Source: Verrucomicrobiota bacterium (GTDB taxonomy: Bacteria; Verrucomicrobiota; Verrucomicrobiia; Limisphaerales; UBA1096). Taken from it: a stretch of DNA of 35,543 bases. How positions within the stretch are numbered: the stretch's first letter is position 1; every line of letters starts with the position of its first letter. Location of the stretch: assembly GCA_030749225.1 (NCBI GenBank), contig JASMKO010000056.1, forward strand, positions 1 through 35,543. The letters run 5' to 3'. This document shows positions 1-7,398 of the stretch, in pieces. Under the pieces are notes generated by a model that was not told where the DNA came from, ran no database searches, and worked only from the letters and a program-made list of their open reading frames with translations. A program made the position numbers and the translations under genes.

Positions 1-1229
1 CAGGCGTTGTGGCCGCCGAATCCGAAGGAGTTGTTGGCGATGGCGTTGACTTCTATTTCCCGGGCCTCATTGGGGACGTAATCGAGGTCGCAGTCGGGAT
101 CAGGGGTCTCATAGTTGATGGTCGGCGGGACGGTGCCGGTCTCAAGGGCCTTGCAGCAGGCGGCCATCTCCACCCCCCCGGCGGCCCCAAGCATGTGCCC
201 GGTTGCGCCCTTGGTTGAACTGACCGCGAGGCGGTGGGCGTGCTCACCGAACACTGACTTGATGGCCTGTGTCTCGCAGGCGTCACCCTGCGGCGTCGAG
301 GTGCCATGGGCGTTAATGTAGGAGATATCTTCAGGGTTGAGCCCACCGGAGCGGAGAGCCATCCTCATGGCGCGCGCGCCGCCTTCGCCCTCCGGCGCAG
401 GGGCGGACATGTGGTGGGCGTCGGCTGTGTTGCCGTAGCCAGTCAACTCGCAATAAATCCTCGCGCCGCGCGCGGTAGCGTGCTCGAGGGTCTCCAGCAC
501 CAGCACCCCGGCGCCCTCGCCCATGACGAAGCCGTCACGCCCGGCGTCGAACGGCCGGGAGGCGTGCTTCGGATCGTCGTTGCGGGTACTAAGTGCCTTC
601 ATGGCACCGAAGCCGCCCATTGCGGTGGGGTGCACGGCCGACTCAGTGCCGCCAGCGACCATGACGTCGGCATCTCCCATGACGAGAGTGCGCCATGCTT
701 CGCCGATCGCGTGGTTGGCGGTGGCACAGGCGGAGCAGGTGGCCACATTGGGCCCGCGCAAGCCGTGATAAAGCGAGAACATCCCGGAGGCCATGTTGAG
801 GATCATCATCGGGATGAAAAACGGCGACATGCGGCCCGGACCTCGGTCGAGCAGTGTCTTGTGCTGGGTTTCGAGGGTAGCCAAGCCGCCGATGCCGGAG
901 CCGATCATGGCACCAACGCGGTCGCGGTTGGCCTGGTCGAGGTCAAGGCCGGAGTCGTTGAGCGCCTGCCAGCCGGCGTGGATGCCGAACTGGGTAAACC
1001 GGTCGGTGCGCCGAACCTCCTTGGGCGAAGGGAAGGCCGGTGTGGGATCAAAATCACTCACCTCACCAGCGATGGTGCAGGGGAAGCCGTCGGTGTCGAA
1101 CGCGCGGATCGAGTCGATGCCGCACTGACCCGTGAGGAGATTTTCCCAGAAGGAATCAGCCCCTTGGCCAAGCGGGGAGACAACGCCCATGCCAGTGACG
1201 ACGACGCGCTTTCGTGTGGTATCCGCCAT
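1..1229 (-). CDS. fabF: 3-oxoacyl-ACP synthase II FabF (3' end cut by window edge)
   Basis: Elongating beta-ketoacyl-ACP synthase of type II fatty-acid synthesis, which condenses malonyl-ACP with acyl-ACP in the cytoplasm. The reading frame starts at ATG 1229 (MADTTRKRVVVTGMG) and stays open to base 1, giving about 409 residues; the family is about 413, so only a short C-terminus is missing. The thiolase-fold triad is intact: Cys168 in the SACAT motif, His308 in NAHGTSTPQGD and His345 in KGATGHMLGAAGG. The C-terminal NNSFGFGGHNA glycine-rich segment lies at the edge. It follows acpP and fabG on the same strand, the usual fab order. The N-terminal SPLGQG segment carries a copy of the dispersed TTGGCCAA palindrome. 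No Shine-Dalgarno sequence is visible. The ketosynthase fold is certain; FabF rather than FabB is chosen from the acpP-fabF linkage. Confidence 0.96.
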   Translation of the reverse strand, partial: MADTTRKRVVVTGMGVVSPLGQGADSFWENLLTGQCGIDSIRAFDTDGFPCTIAGEVSDFDPTPAFPSPKEVRRTDRFTQFGIHAGWQALNDSGLDLDQANRDRVGAMIGSGIGGLATLETQHKTLLDRGPGRMSPFFIPMMILNMASGMFSLYHGLRGPNVATCSACATANHAIGEAWRTLVMGDADVMVAGGTESAVHPTAMGGFGAMKALSTRNDDPKHASRPFDAGRDGFVMGEGAGVLVLETLEHATARGARIYCELTGYGNTADAHHMSAPAPEGEGGARAMRMALRSGGLNPEDISYINAHGTSTPQGDACETQAIKSVFGEHAHRLAVSSTKGATGHMLGAAGGVEMAACCKALETGTVPPTINYETPDPDCDLDYVPNEAREIEVNAIANNSFGFGGHNA

Positions 1230-1240
1230 GAAACAAAGCA

Positions 1241-1271
1241 GGGCAGCCAAGCCAAGTGGCCCGGACTGCCC
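1241..1271 (-). other. Inverted repeat between acpP and fabF
   Basis: GGGCAG (1241-1246) is perfectly complementary to CTGCCC (1266-1271), with a 19-nt GC-rich interior. It fills half of the 60-nt acpP-fabF spacer and is not followed by a T-tract. Inference: an mRNA hairpin that could keep acpP transcripts more abundant than fabF, rather than a full terminator. Confidence 0.4.
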
Positions 1272-1289
1272 TGTAATGGGTGTCAGCCC

Positions 1290-1532
1290 CTAGGATTGGG
1301 TGTCTTCAATGAACTTGACGACATCCCCAACGCTTTGGAGCTTTTCAGCCTCCTCGTCGGGAATCTCGGTACCGAACTCCTCCTCCAGTGCCATGACCAA
1401 CTCGACGGTATCGAGCGAGTCCGCGCCCAAGTCCTCGATGAACTTGGCCTCCGGCTTGATTTGGTCCTCGTTGACGCCGAGCTGCTCGACGATGATTTTC
1501 TTGATCCGATCTGCAGGTGAATTGTCAGACAT
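1290..1532 (-). CDS. acpP: Acyl carrier protein
   Basis: This 80-residue acidic four-helix carrier protein holds the growing acyl chain on a 4'-phosphopantetheine arm. The attachment serine is Ser39 in the [10 protein letters not shown] motif, matching the conserved DSL signature. An ORF extends upstream to 1619, but ATG 1532 is the right start: it gives the standard ACP length ([12 protein letters not shown]) and has a GGAG ribosome-binding site 6 nt upstream. It lies between fabG and fabF, as in most bacterial fab clusters. A promoter-like sequence in the fabG-acpP gap suggests transcription independent of fabG, as is common for this abundant protein. Confidence 0.97.
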   Translation of the reverse strand: MSDNSPADRIKKIIVEQLGVNEDQIKPEAKFIEDLGADSLDTVELVMALEEEFGTEIPDEEAEKLQSVGDVVKFIEDTQS

Positions 1533-1554
1533 AAATCTCCAAATGTTCGCGGCT

Positions 1555-1583
1555 TCTTTAAGAACGCCGTCCCGGGCCGTCAA
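1555..1583 (-). promoter_or_regulatory. Candidate sigma70-type promoter for acpP
   Basis: On the minus strand TTGACG (1583-1578) is followed by a 17-nt spacer and TAAAGA (1560-1555). The predicted start site is about 16 nt before the acpP ATG, leaving room for its GGAG site. The -35 matches consensus at five of six positions; the -10 is weaker. It was found by eye and sits in the 83-nt fabG-acpP gap. Confidence 0.45.
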
Positions 1584-1615
1584 GCAACTATTCGAAAAAA
1601 AATGCGCTTTGATGA

Positions 1616-2359
1616 TCACATCACCATGCCACCGTCCACGGTGAGCACCTGCCCGGTGACATAGCCGGTGGGCTCCATGGCCAGAAACACCGCCGCATGG
1701 GCGATTTCGTCCGGCGCACCAAGCCGGCCCATCGGTACACGTTGGAGGATCTCCCCGCGCATCTTCTCATCGAGAACGGCGGTCATGTCGGTCTCGATGA
1801 AGCCGGGTGCGATGGCGTTGACGGTGATGCCGCGCGGCGCCAGTTCCCTGGCAACTGACTTGGTGAAGCCGATGAGCGCCGCCTTGCTGGCCGCGTAGTT
1901 GCTCTGGCCGGCGTTGCCGATCAGGCCGATCACCGAGGCGATGTTGATGATGCGGCCGCTGCGCTGCTTGATGAATGACCGGGTGAAGGCCTTGGTGAAG
2001 TTGAACGCCCCCTTGAGGTTGGTGTCGAGCACGGTGTCCCACTCCTCCTCGCTCATGCGCATGAGCAGATTGTCACGGGTGACGCCGGCGTTGTTGACGA
2101 GGATGTCCACCCGGCCGGCCGACTCGAGGATGCCCTTCGCGGCAGCCTCGACCGCGGCGGTGTCGGCCACGTCGACCGCCACCGGCCAGGCCCGGCGGCC
2201 AATCGACTCCACCTCAGCGGCGGCCTTGGCCGAGTTCTCCACCGTGCGCGAGACGCACACCACATCGGCGCCCATGCGGGCGTAGGCAATCGCCACAGCG
2301 CGGCCGATCCCGCGGCCGGCGCCGGTCACCACGGCAACTTTGTCAGCTAACAAGTTCAT
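1616..2359 (-). CDS. fabG: 3-oxoacyl-ACP reductase FabG
   Basis: NADPH-dependent reductase of 3-oxoacyl-ACP in fatty-acid elongation, a 247-residue short-chain dehydrogenase of normal family length. The cofactor motif TGAGRGIG is near residue 12. NNAG is present in the core, and the catalytic Ser-Tyr-Lys set is in the IASVIG and YAASK segments. The C-terminal half has the family sequence [11 protein letters not shown], and the protein ends with a [11 protein letters not shown] stretch. It is the first gene of the fabG-acpP-fabF group. The start is ATG 2359; no clear Shine-Dalgarno sequence precedes it, and a promoter-like element lies only a few bases upstream, so the transcript may be nearly leaderless. 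SDR annotation alone can be ambiguous, but the linkage to acpP and fabF supports FabG. Confidence 0.95.
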   Translation of the reverse strand: MNLLADKVAVVTGAGRGIGRAVAIAYARMGADVVCVSRTVENSAKAAAEVESIGRRAWPVAVDVADTAAVEAAAKGILESAGRVDILVNNAGVTRDNLLMRMSEEEWDTVLDTNLKGAFNFTKAFTRSFIKQRSGRIINIASVIGLIGNAGQSNYAASKAALIGFTKSVARELAPRGITVNAIAPGFIETDMTAVLDEKMRGEILQRVPMGRLGAPDEIAHAAVFLAMEPTGYVTGQVLTVDGGMVM

Positions 2360-2370
2360 AGCGGGGAAAG

Positions 2371-2399
2371 ATTTGCTTGGCCAAGCGGCACGATGTCAA
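2371..2399 (-). promoter_or_regulatory. Candidate fabG promoter with TTGGCCAA in the spacer
   Basis: A perfect TTGACA (2399-2394) is followed by a 17-nt spacer ending in TTGGCCAA and then GCAAAT (2376-2371), a poor -10. The predicted start is about 5 nt before the fabG ATG. The -35 is strong but the -10 matches only three positions, so this is tentative. Confidence 0.35.
2375..2386. repeat. TTGGCCAA palindrome, intergenic copy (DUF362 3' end/fabG 5' end)
   Basis: The 12-bp perfect palindrome GCTTGGCCAAGC, with core at 2377-2384. It lies 38 nt past the DUF362 gene stop and 15 nt before the fabG start. It is one of seven intergenic copies of the dispersed family. Confidence 0.85.
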
Positions 2400-2422
2400 T
2401 GCGCGAATCCGCGCCGGGCTGA

Positions 2423-3490
2423 TCAGCGGAAGATCTCCACGACCTCTCGCCGAGCCGGGTCGCTCTCGCCGAGTTGGATCAGCGCGGCGTTCCGGTACAG
2501 CGCAGAGTCCGGAGGCGAGTAGTCCGCCTCGAAAAGTTCCCGCTGCCGCTTGAGTTCCTCGATCGAGAAGACATCCAGTGCCACCGGGTCGGTGCTGAAT
2601 CGCAGTTGGCCAAGCGCAGCCGTGTAATGCAGCAGGCATTGGTTCTGGCCCAGGTATTGGCAGAACAACGCGTCGGTGATGCCGAGCACCAGCCGGTCGC
2701 CGAGGTGTCGGCGCTGCGCCGCATCCTCGAGCGCCAGGATCTCCGGCACGGCCACCGCGAGGACCGAGGCGTTCGTGCCGAACCGCCGGGAGTTGTCCAT
2801 GCTGCCGTCGACGAGGCCGACGAGGTGGCCCGACACGCCGGCCTGGTTGTGGTTGAGCAGTGGGCAGATGCTGATGATACGAGTCATCTCCCCGGTGAGC
2901 AGCCGCGACAGGTGCGACTTGCGGCTCGCGTTCTCCCCACCGCGCTCGAAGCCCAGGTCGCCGGAGACCAGCGTGCCGATGATCGGCGACTCGTAGGTAA
3001 CCGACTCGTCCCAGCCGGCGTCCCGGCTCCCGGCCAGCCGTACACCGTGCCGCTTGGCCAAGGCGCCGTATCCGGCCGCCTTCAGGCTGGCCAGCGACCG
3101 ATCCCAGATGATGATCCGATCCGGCGCGAGCCGCGCCTCGAGCAGCCCCCGCACCACCGCGTCGACCACCGGCTTGCGCGTGCCGCCGATCGATCCCGGC
3201 ACTGAGTTGACCTTGATGCCGACCGTGTCCGCCGGGGAAACCAGCGTCAGCAAGGCGGCCGCCGCGCTTGGCTTGGCGGTGAGCCGCTTGAGCCCCTCGG
3301 CGACCATGTCCGCCACCTTGACGGCGTCGACCTCGAACTCGCGCAGGGCGGACTTGTCCTCCACCAGAAGGATGCGCGGCTTGGGCGACGGCTCGTTCTC
3401 CGCCGCTTGGCCAGGCGTCGTCGGGGCCAGCGCGAGGCAAACCGCTCCGGCCCACGACAGCAGCCAACGGTTCAATTTTTCGGGGAACAT
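2423..3490 (-). CDS. Exported DUF362-domain protein
   Basis: A protein of 355 residues from ATG 3490. The ORF is open further upstream, but this start gives a clean Sec signal peptide (hydrophobic WLLSWAGAVCLALAP, then a PGQAA cleavage region). The mature part resembles DUF362: a VGIKVNSVPG segment, a DRIIIWDRS strand, an ICPLLNHNQAGVSG stretch and a SMDN segment. No CxxCxxC ferredoxin motif is present, unlike DUF362 proteins fused to iron-sulfur domains. The function of DUF362 is not established. It is a single gene, divergent from the TPR lipoprotein; fabG follows 63 nt downstream with its own candidate promoter. Two TTGGCCAA copies lie inside, encoding LGQ and LAKR. Family call moderately confident; function unknown. 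Confidence 0.75.
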   Translation of the reverse strand: MFPEKLNRWLLSWAGAVCLALAPTTPGQAAENEPSPKPRILLVEDKSALREFEVDAVKVADMVAEGLKRLTAKPSAAAALLTLVSPADTVGIKVNSVPGSIGGTRKPVVDAVVRGLLEARLAPDRIIIWDRSLASLKAAGYGALAKRHGVRLAGSRDAGWDESVTYESPIIGTLVSGDLGFERGGENASRKSHLSRLLTGEMTRIISICPLLNHNQAGVSGHLVGLVDGSMDNSRRFGTNASVLAVAVPEILALEDAAQRRHLGDRLVLGITDALFCQYLGQNQCLLHYTAALGQLRFSTDPVALDVFSIEELKRQRELFEADYSPPDSALYRNAALIQLGESDPARREVVEIFR

Positions 3491-3504
3491 GGTGAACCGG
3501 GCAG

Positions 3505-3526
3505 CAAGGGAACTGTGCCTCCCTTG
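3505..3526. promoter_or_regulatory. Inverted repeat in the divergent intergenic region
   Basis: CAAGGGA (3505-3511) and TCCCTTG (3520-3526) form a perfect 7-bp inverted repeat with an 8-nt spacer. It lies between the divergent DUF362 and TPR lipoprotein genes. It overlaps a possible plus-strand -35, TTGACT (3524-3529), which has TACCAC 17 nt further on. It could be an operator for either gene or a transcript hairpin. Confidence 0.35.
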
Positions 3527-3560
3527 ACTCGCCGGTGCCGCGATGCTACCACCAGCACTC

Positions 3561-5561
3561 ATGCGGACCACGCAAAAACCCACCAACAGGACCGGCCGGC
3601 ATTGGGCGGCGGCTTGCCTCGTGGCCGCGCTTGCCGGATGCACCCCGCCCGAGCAGAAAGCCCTCGAGGAAGGCAGCCGCCTGCTCGCCGCCGGCAACCC
3701 GGCCGGGGCGCTCCAGCAACTGGAGGTGGCCCGTGAACGCATCGAGAATCACCCCAACCTCAAGACCAATCTCTTGATCGTCGGCAAACTACACAATCAG
3801 ATCGGTCTCGCGCACCGAACCCTCGCCAAGGACAAAACTGGAGCCGCCAAGACCGGGGAATTGGAAGAGGCAAAAAAGTCATTCGATTTGGCCATCGAAA
3901 AAGGCGGCCAAGAAAGCAGGATTCAGGCGTATCAAAACCGCGCCTGGCTGCACCTCGAAGCGGAGAAATGGGAGGAGGCCGCCAACGACTTCGGGTCGCT
4001 GTACGAGTTGGGCAGCGGCTCGAAATCAACCAACCGCGTGTTCGATCTCTGGCTCGAGAAAGGTATCGCCGAGTACGGCGCGAAACGAATCGACGAGGCG
4101 CGGAAAAGCTTCGGCAAGATTCCCAATGACCCGCGCGCGCAAAACAACCTCGGCAACATCGCTTGGTCGCAAAAGAGGTACAAGGAAGCCGCCGCTTGTT
4201 TCGAGAAAGCCATCAACCTCGACAATAAAAACACCCTGGCCCTCCGCAACCTCGGCGCCGTCCGGCAGCAGATGAAGCAGTACCCCGCCGCGCTGGAAGC
4301 GTATCACGGCTACCTCGACCTGGTACCGAAAGAGGATGCTGACATCCGCGCACTCGTCAACCAGCTCGAAGACTATCTCAAGCCGGAGCCACCCCCTGAA
4401 CCGGAACCGGAGCCAGTCGTCGCGGAAGTCGAGCCGGAACCGGAACCCGAGCCAGCCGAAGTCACGATCGTTGAGCCGGAACCGGAGCCGGAGCCGGTCG
4501 TCGCGGAAGTCGAGCCGGAACCGGAACCCGAGCCAGCCGAAGTCACGATCGTCGAGCCGCCCGCCGAAGAGCCGGAGCCAGCCGCATTGGAACCGGAGGT
4601 CGTGACCGTGGTTAAGCCCGCGCCGCTCCCCGTCCCGCTCGCCAAGCCGGAGCCAACCGAGCCGATTGAACCGGAACCGGTCGTCGCCGAAGCCGAGGCC
4701 ACCACGGCCGAGCCGGAGCCGTCCAAAAACTGGAAGCAAAAGCTCAACCCGCGCAACTGGTTCGGCGACGACAAGGAAGAAGCCGCCACGGAAGCAAAAG
4801 TCAGCCAAGCGGAAACCGCACCCGACGACGGCAAGGACTGGAAGCAGCGGATCAACCCGCGCAACTGGTTTGGTGACGGCGACGAAAAACCCCCGGCCAA
4901 GCCGAAGAAGAATAACACGCGGCAAATCTCCTGGCGCTCGAATGCACCGATCCCGACCACGCCACTGCCCGGCCCCGGACCGGTGGCTAAAGCCTCCACG
5001 AATGCCGTGCGGGTGGCCAGCATCCTGCCCAGCGCGGTGGCCTTTCCTCGCTACAAATACCTGAACCCGGCCCTACCCGACGCCGGCGACCGCCCGGTTG
5101 CCAAGACCTACTTTGACGATGGCGCGGCGGCGCAAAAATCGGAGGAATGGCAGCGAGCCAAGGCGGCGTACATCGAGGCGGCGAAGGCCGACCCGGCTTG
5201 GTTTGACGCCCGATTCGAGCTTGGCCAAGCGGCCTTTTACACCGGCGACACCGACCTCGCGCTGCAAGCGTTCGAGCACGCTCTAGCCATCGACCCGAAC
5301 GACGGCCCGGCCCGGTTCAACTTCGCCATGTCGCTCGCGCAGGGTAGCTACTACGCCGACGCCGCACGCGAGTTCGAGACCTTCCTCCAGTTTGATCCGG
5401 ACAACGCGCAGGCCCATTTCGAGGCTGGCAAACTGTACGCCGAGCGACTCAACGACGTGGCCAAGGCCAACATCCACTACAAGCGCGTGATCGGCCTCCA
5501 GCCCGGCCACCCGGAGGCGGTCAACATCCGTTACTGGCTCATTCGCAACAAGGCCAACTAA
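3561..5561 (+). CDS. TPR-repeat lipoprotein with Pro/Glu-rich linker
   Basis: A 666-residue protein from ATG 3561; a possible ATG at 3543 would overlap the candidate promoter. A signal peptide ends in the lipobox LAGC (Cys27), so it is probably membrane-anchored outside the cytoplasm. Residues about 28-270 hold helical TPR-like repeats (for example NNLGNIAWSQKRYKEAAACF). Residues about 273-387 are rich in Pro, Glu and Val, with an 81-bp (27-residue) tandem duplication at 4416-4552. Two copies of a motif with core NPRNWFGD follow at about 390-404 and 426-440. Three or more further TPRs (GQAAFYTGDTDLALQAFEHA) fill the C-terminus. It is probably a scaffold, with the Pro/Glu segment acting as a spacer; partners are unknown. 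It ends 19 nt before dnaG on the same strand. Confidence 0.85.
   Translation: MRTTQKPTNRTGRHWAAACLVAALAGCTPPEQKALEEGSRLLAAGNPAGALQQLEVARERIENHPNLKTNLLIVGKLHNQIGLAHRTLAKDKTGAAKTGELEEAKKSFDLAIEKGGQESRIQAYQNRAWLHLEAEKWEEAANDFGSLYELGSGSKSTNRVFDLWLEKGIAEYGAKRIDEARKSFGKIPNDPRAQNNLGNIAWSQKRYKEAAACFEKAINLDNKNTLALRNLGAVRQQMKQYPAALEAYHGYLDLVPKEDADIRALVNQLEDYLKPEPPPEPEPEPVVAEVEPEPEPEPAEVTIVEPEPEPEPVVAEVEPEPEPEPAEVTIVEPPAEEPEPAALEPEVVTVVKPAPLPVPLAKPEPTEPIEPEPVVAEAEATTAEPEPSKNWKQKLNPRNWFGDDKEEAATEAKVSQAETAPDDGKDWKQRINPRNWFGDGDEKPPAKPKKNNTRQISWRSNAPIPTTPLPGPGPVAKASTNAVRVASILPSAVAFPRYKYLNPALPDAGDRPVAKTYFDDGAAAQKSEEWQRAKAAYIEAAKADPAWFDARFELGQAAFYTGDTDLALQAFEHALAIDPNDGPARFNFAMSLAQGSYYADAAREFETFLQFDPDNAQAHFEAGKLYAERLNDVAKANIHYKRVIGLQPGHPEAVNIRYWLIRNKAN
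4416..4552 (+). repeat. 81-bp in-frame tandem repeat in the Pro/Glu linker
   Basis: The segment beginning at 4416 recurs nearly unchanged at 4497, a period of 81 bp or 27 codons. Both copies encode VVAEVEPEPEPEPAEVTIVE. The second copy is incomplete and runs into related EP-rich sequence. It likely arose by slippage or recombination and changes only linker length. Confidence 0.85.
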
Positions 5562-5580
5562 CCCCACCTTCGGAGCTGCC

Positions 5581-7377
5581 TTGCCCGTCATCCCACAGGC
5601 CACGATCGAGCAGGTCCGCCACGCCAGCGACATCGTTGATGTCATCGGCTCCGTCCTACAGCTCAAGCGCGCCGGCACGAACTTCCTCGGCCTCTGTCCG
5701 TTCCACAAGGAGAAGACCCCCAGCTTCAATGTCTCGCCTTCCAAGCAGATCTTCCACTGCTTCGGCTGCCACAAGGGCGGCGATGTGTTCACATTCCTGC
5801 GCGAATTCGAGAACCTCTCCTTCATCGAGTCGGTGGAGCGCCTCGCCGAGCGGGCGCGCATCCCGATCGAGTTTGAGATGAAGCCCGGCCAGCGCGAGGA
5901 GGGCTCGCTGAAGGAGAAACTCCGCACTCTGCACGAGCAGGTGGCCAAGCGCTGGGAAACCACCCTGGCCAATGACGCCAGGGCCGGGGTCGCCCGCGAC
6001 TATCTGGCCAAGCGCGGCCTCAGCGACGAGGCGGTGAAACGCTTCCGCATCGGCTACGCGCCGGACGAGTGGAGCGACACGCTCCACTGGGCCAAATCGA
6101 AAAAACATGACGACACCCTGCTCGAGAAGGGCGGTCTCGCCATCGCCGGCGACAAGGGCCATTACGACCGGTTCCGGGGACGGCTCATTTTTCCAATCTG
6201 CGACGAGCAAGGCCGCGTCATCGGCTTCAGCGGCCGCGTGCTCAGCGCCGAGCAGAAGGGCGGCAAATACATCAACTCGCCCGAAACGCCGATCTTCAGC
6301 AAGCGACGCGTCATCTACGGGCTGGACAAGGCCAAGCGGCCGATCCTTGACGCCAAGTCGGCCATCGTTTGCGAGGGTCAGCTCGACACCATCGCCTGCC
6401 ATCTGGCCGGCATCGAGAACGCCGTCGCGCCACAGGGTACCGCCCTCACCACCGACCAGGCACGCATCCTCAAGCGCTACGCCGAAGAGGTCGTGCTGTG
6501 TTTCGACTCCGACAACGCCGGGCAACAGGCCGCCCTACGCTCGCTCGATGACCTACTCGCCAGCGGCCTGGCCATTCGCGTCGCGGTCATCCCGCAACCG
6601 CACGACCCCGACAGCTTCATCCGGGAGAACGGCGCCGATGCCTTTCGCCGGTTGACCGCCAAGGCACCCGGTTTTTTTGACTTTTTGCTCAGTTACCTCT
6701 GCGGCGTGCACGATGCCGAATCCGACCGTGGTCGCGTCAACATCGTACAGGAAATGCGTGATGCCGTGCAAAAGACAAACAATCCGGTGCTCATTGACAC
6801 CCACGCCCAAAAGGTCAGCCACCGGCTGGGCGTCGATGCCGATGCCGTGCGCGCCGAGTTCAAGAAACACAAGCGCAGCTTTCAGTCATCCGTGCCGCAG
6901 TTCGATGAGCCCCCACCCGAGGAGGCCGAACACCCGGTGGCCAAGCCGGGGCCGGTCGAGTTGTGGCTGCTCAAGCTGGCGCTCACCGAGAGGGACTCCG
7001 CCGAGTGGCTTGAGTCGCATCTCGACCCCGACTGGGTGACCCACCCTGCCGTGCGCGAGATTCTGCAGCAATATTTTGCGCTGCTCGCCGGAAACCCCGA
7101 CGCCGGTATGCCGGAGCTGCTCGCCACCCTGCACGCCGAGGCATTCAAGCGTGTTGCTACCGAGGCCGTGGCCGACGGCCGCACCATTCCCGATCCCACC
7201 AGACAACTAAATGACATCGTGCGGCGGCTTCGCAACCAGTTCATCGAGCGCCGCCTAGCCGGCATCCAGCGCGAACTCCCTGGCGCGGGCGACGAATCCT
7301 TGGCCAAGCTCCTCGCCGAGCGCGCACAGTTGAAGCAATTGACCCGCGACCCCCTCGAGCCACTCGCCGATGCATGA
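5581..7377 (+). CDS. dnaG: DNA primase DnaG
   Basis: Synthesises RNA primers for replication with the DnaB helicase. It is 598 residues, normal for the family. Domains in order: the N-terminal CHC2 zinc finger (Cys39, His42, Cys60, Cys63), the primase core, the TOPRIM domain with Glu265 in CEGQLD and the DSD triplet 309-311 in CFDSDNAGQQ, then a C-terminal helical helicase-binding region from about residue 430. The start is TTG 5581: the N-terminal MPVIPQATIEQVR aligns with typical DnaG starts, and a GGAG site (5572-5575) lies 5 nt upstream. It is downstream of the TPR lipoprotein with a 19-nt gap and convergent with the peptidase gene. One TTGGCCAA copy encodes SLAKL near the C-terminus. Confidence 0.97.
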   Translation: MPVIPQATIEQVRHASDIVDVIGSVLQLKRAGTNFLGLCPFHKEKTPSFNVSPSKQIFHCFGCHKGGDVFTFLREFENLSFIESVERLAERARIPIEFEMKPGQREEGSLKEKLRTLHEQVAKRWETTLANDARAGVARDYLAKRGLSDEAVKRFRIGYAPDEWSDTLHWAKSKKHDDTLLEKGGLAIAGDKGHYDRFRGRLIFPICDEQGRVIGFSGRVLSAEQKGGKYINSPETPIFSKRRVIYGLDKAKRPILDAKSAIVCEGQLDTIACHLAGIENAVAPQGTALTTDQARILKRYAEEVVLCFDSDNAGQQAALRSLDDLLASGLAIRVAVIPQPHDPDSFIRENGADAFRRLTAKAPGFFDFLLSYLCGVHDAESDRGRVNIVQEMRDAVQKTNNPVLIDTHAQKVSHRLGVDADAVRAEFKKHKRSFQSSVPQFDEPPPEEAEHPVAKPGPVELWLLKLALTERDSAEWLESHLDPDWVTHPAVREILQQYFALLAGNPDAGMPELLATLHAEAFKRVATEAVADGRTIPDPTRQLNDIVRRLRNQFIERRLAGIQRELPGAGDESLAKLLAERAQLKQLTRDPLEPLADA

Positions 7378-7386
7378 GCGAAGCAC

Positions 7387-7394
7387 TTTGCCAA
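7387..7394. repeat. Degenerate TTGGCCAA palindrome between convergent genes
   Basis: CTTTGCCAAGCG differs from the consensus CTTGGCCAAGCG by one base. It lies in the 21-bp gap between the convergent dnaG and peptidase stop codons. GAGCG (7376-7380) and CGCTC (7396-7400) flank it as a 5-bp inverted repeat, so it might serve as a weak bidirectional terminator; no T-tract is present. Confidence 0.4.
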
Positions 7395-7398
7395 GCGC

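Noticed and set aside
306-1520. A 404-codon plus-strand open frame antisense to fabF and acpP
   Set aside because: It mirrors the codon pattern of fabF, whose catalytic motifs are intact on the minus strand. No recognisable domain is present on the plus strand. Long antisense frames are expected in GC-rich genes.
2343-3467. A 374-codon minus-strand frame overlapping the DUF362 gene
   Set aside because: It shares the strand but is another phase of the same DNA, rich in Gly, Arg and Ala with no domain. The DUF362 frame has a signal peptide and family motifs.
4416-4552. CRISPR-like or mobile tandem repeat
   Set aside because: It has two in-frame copies with no spacers, inside a Pro/Glu-rich protein linker. 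It is ordinary coding-sequence slippage.
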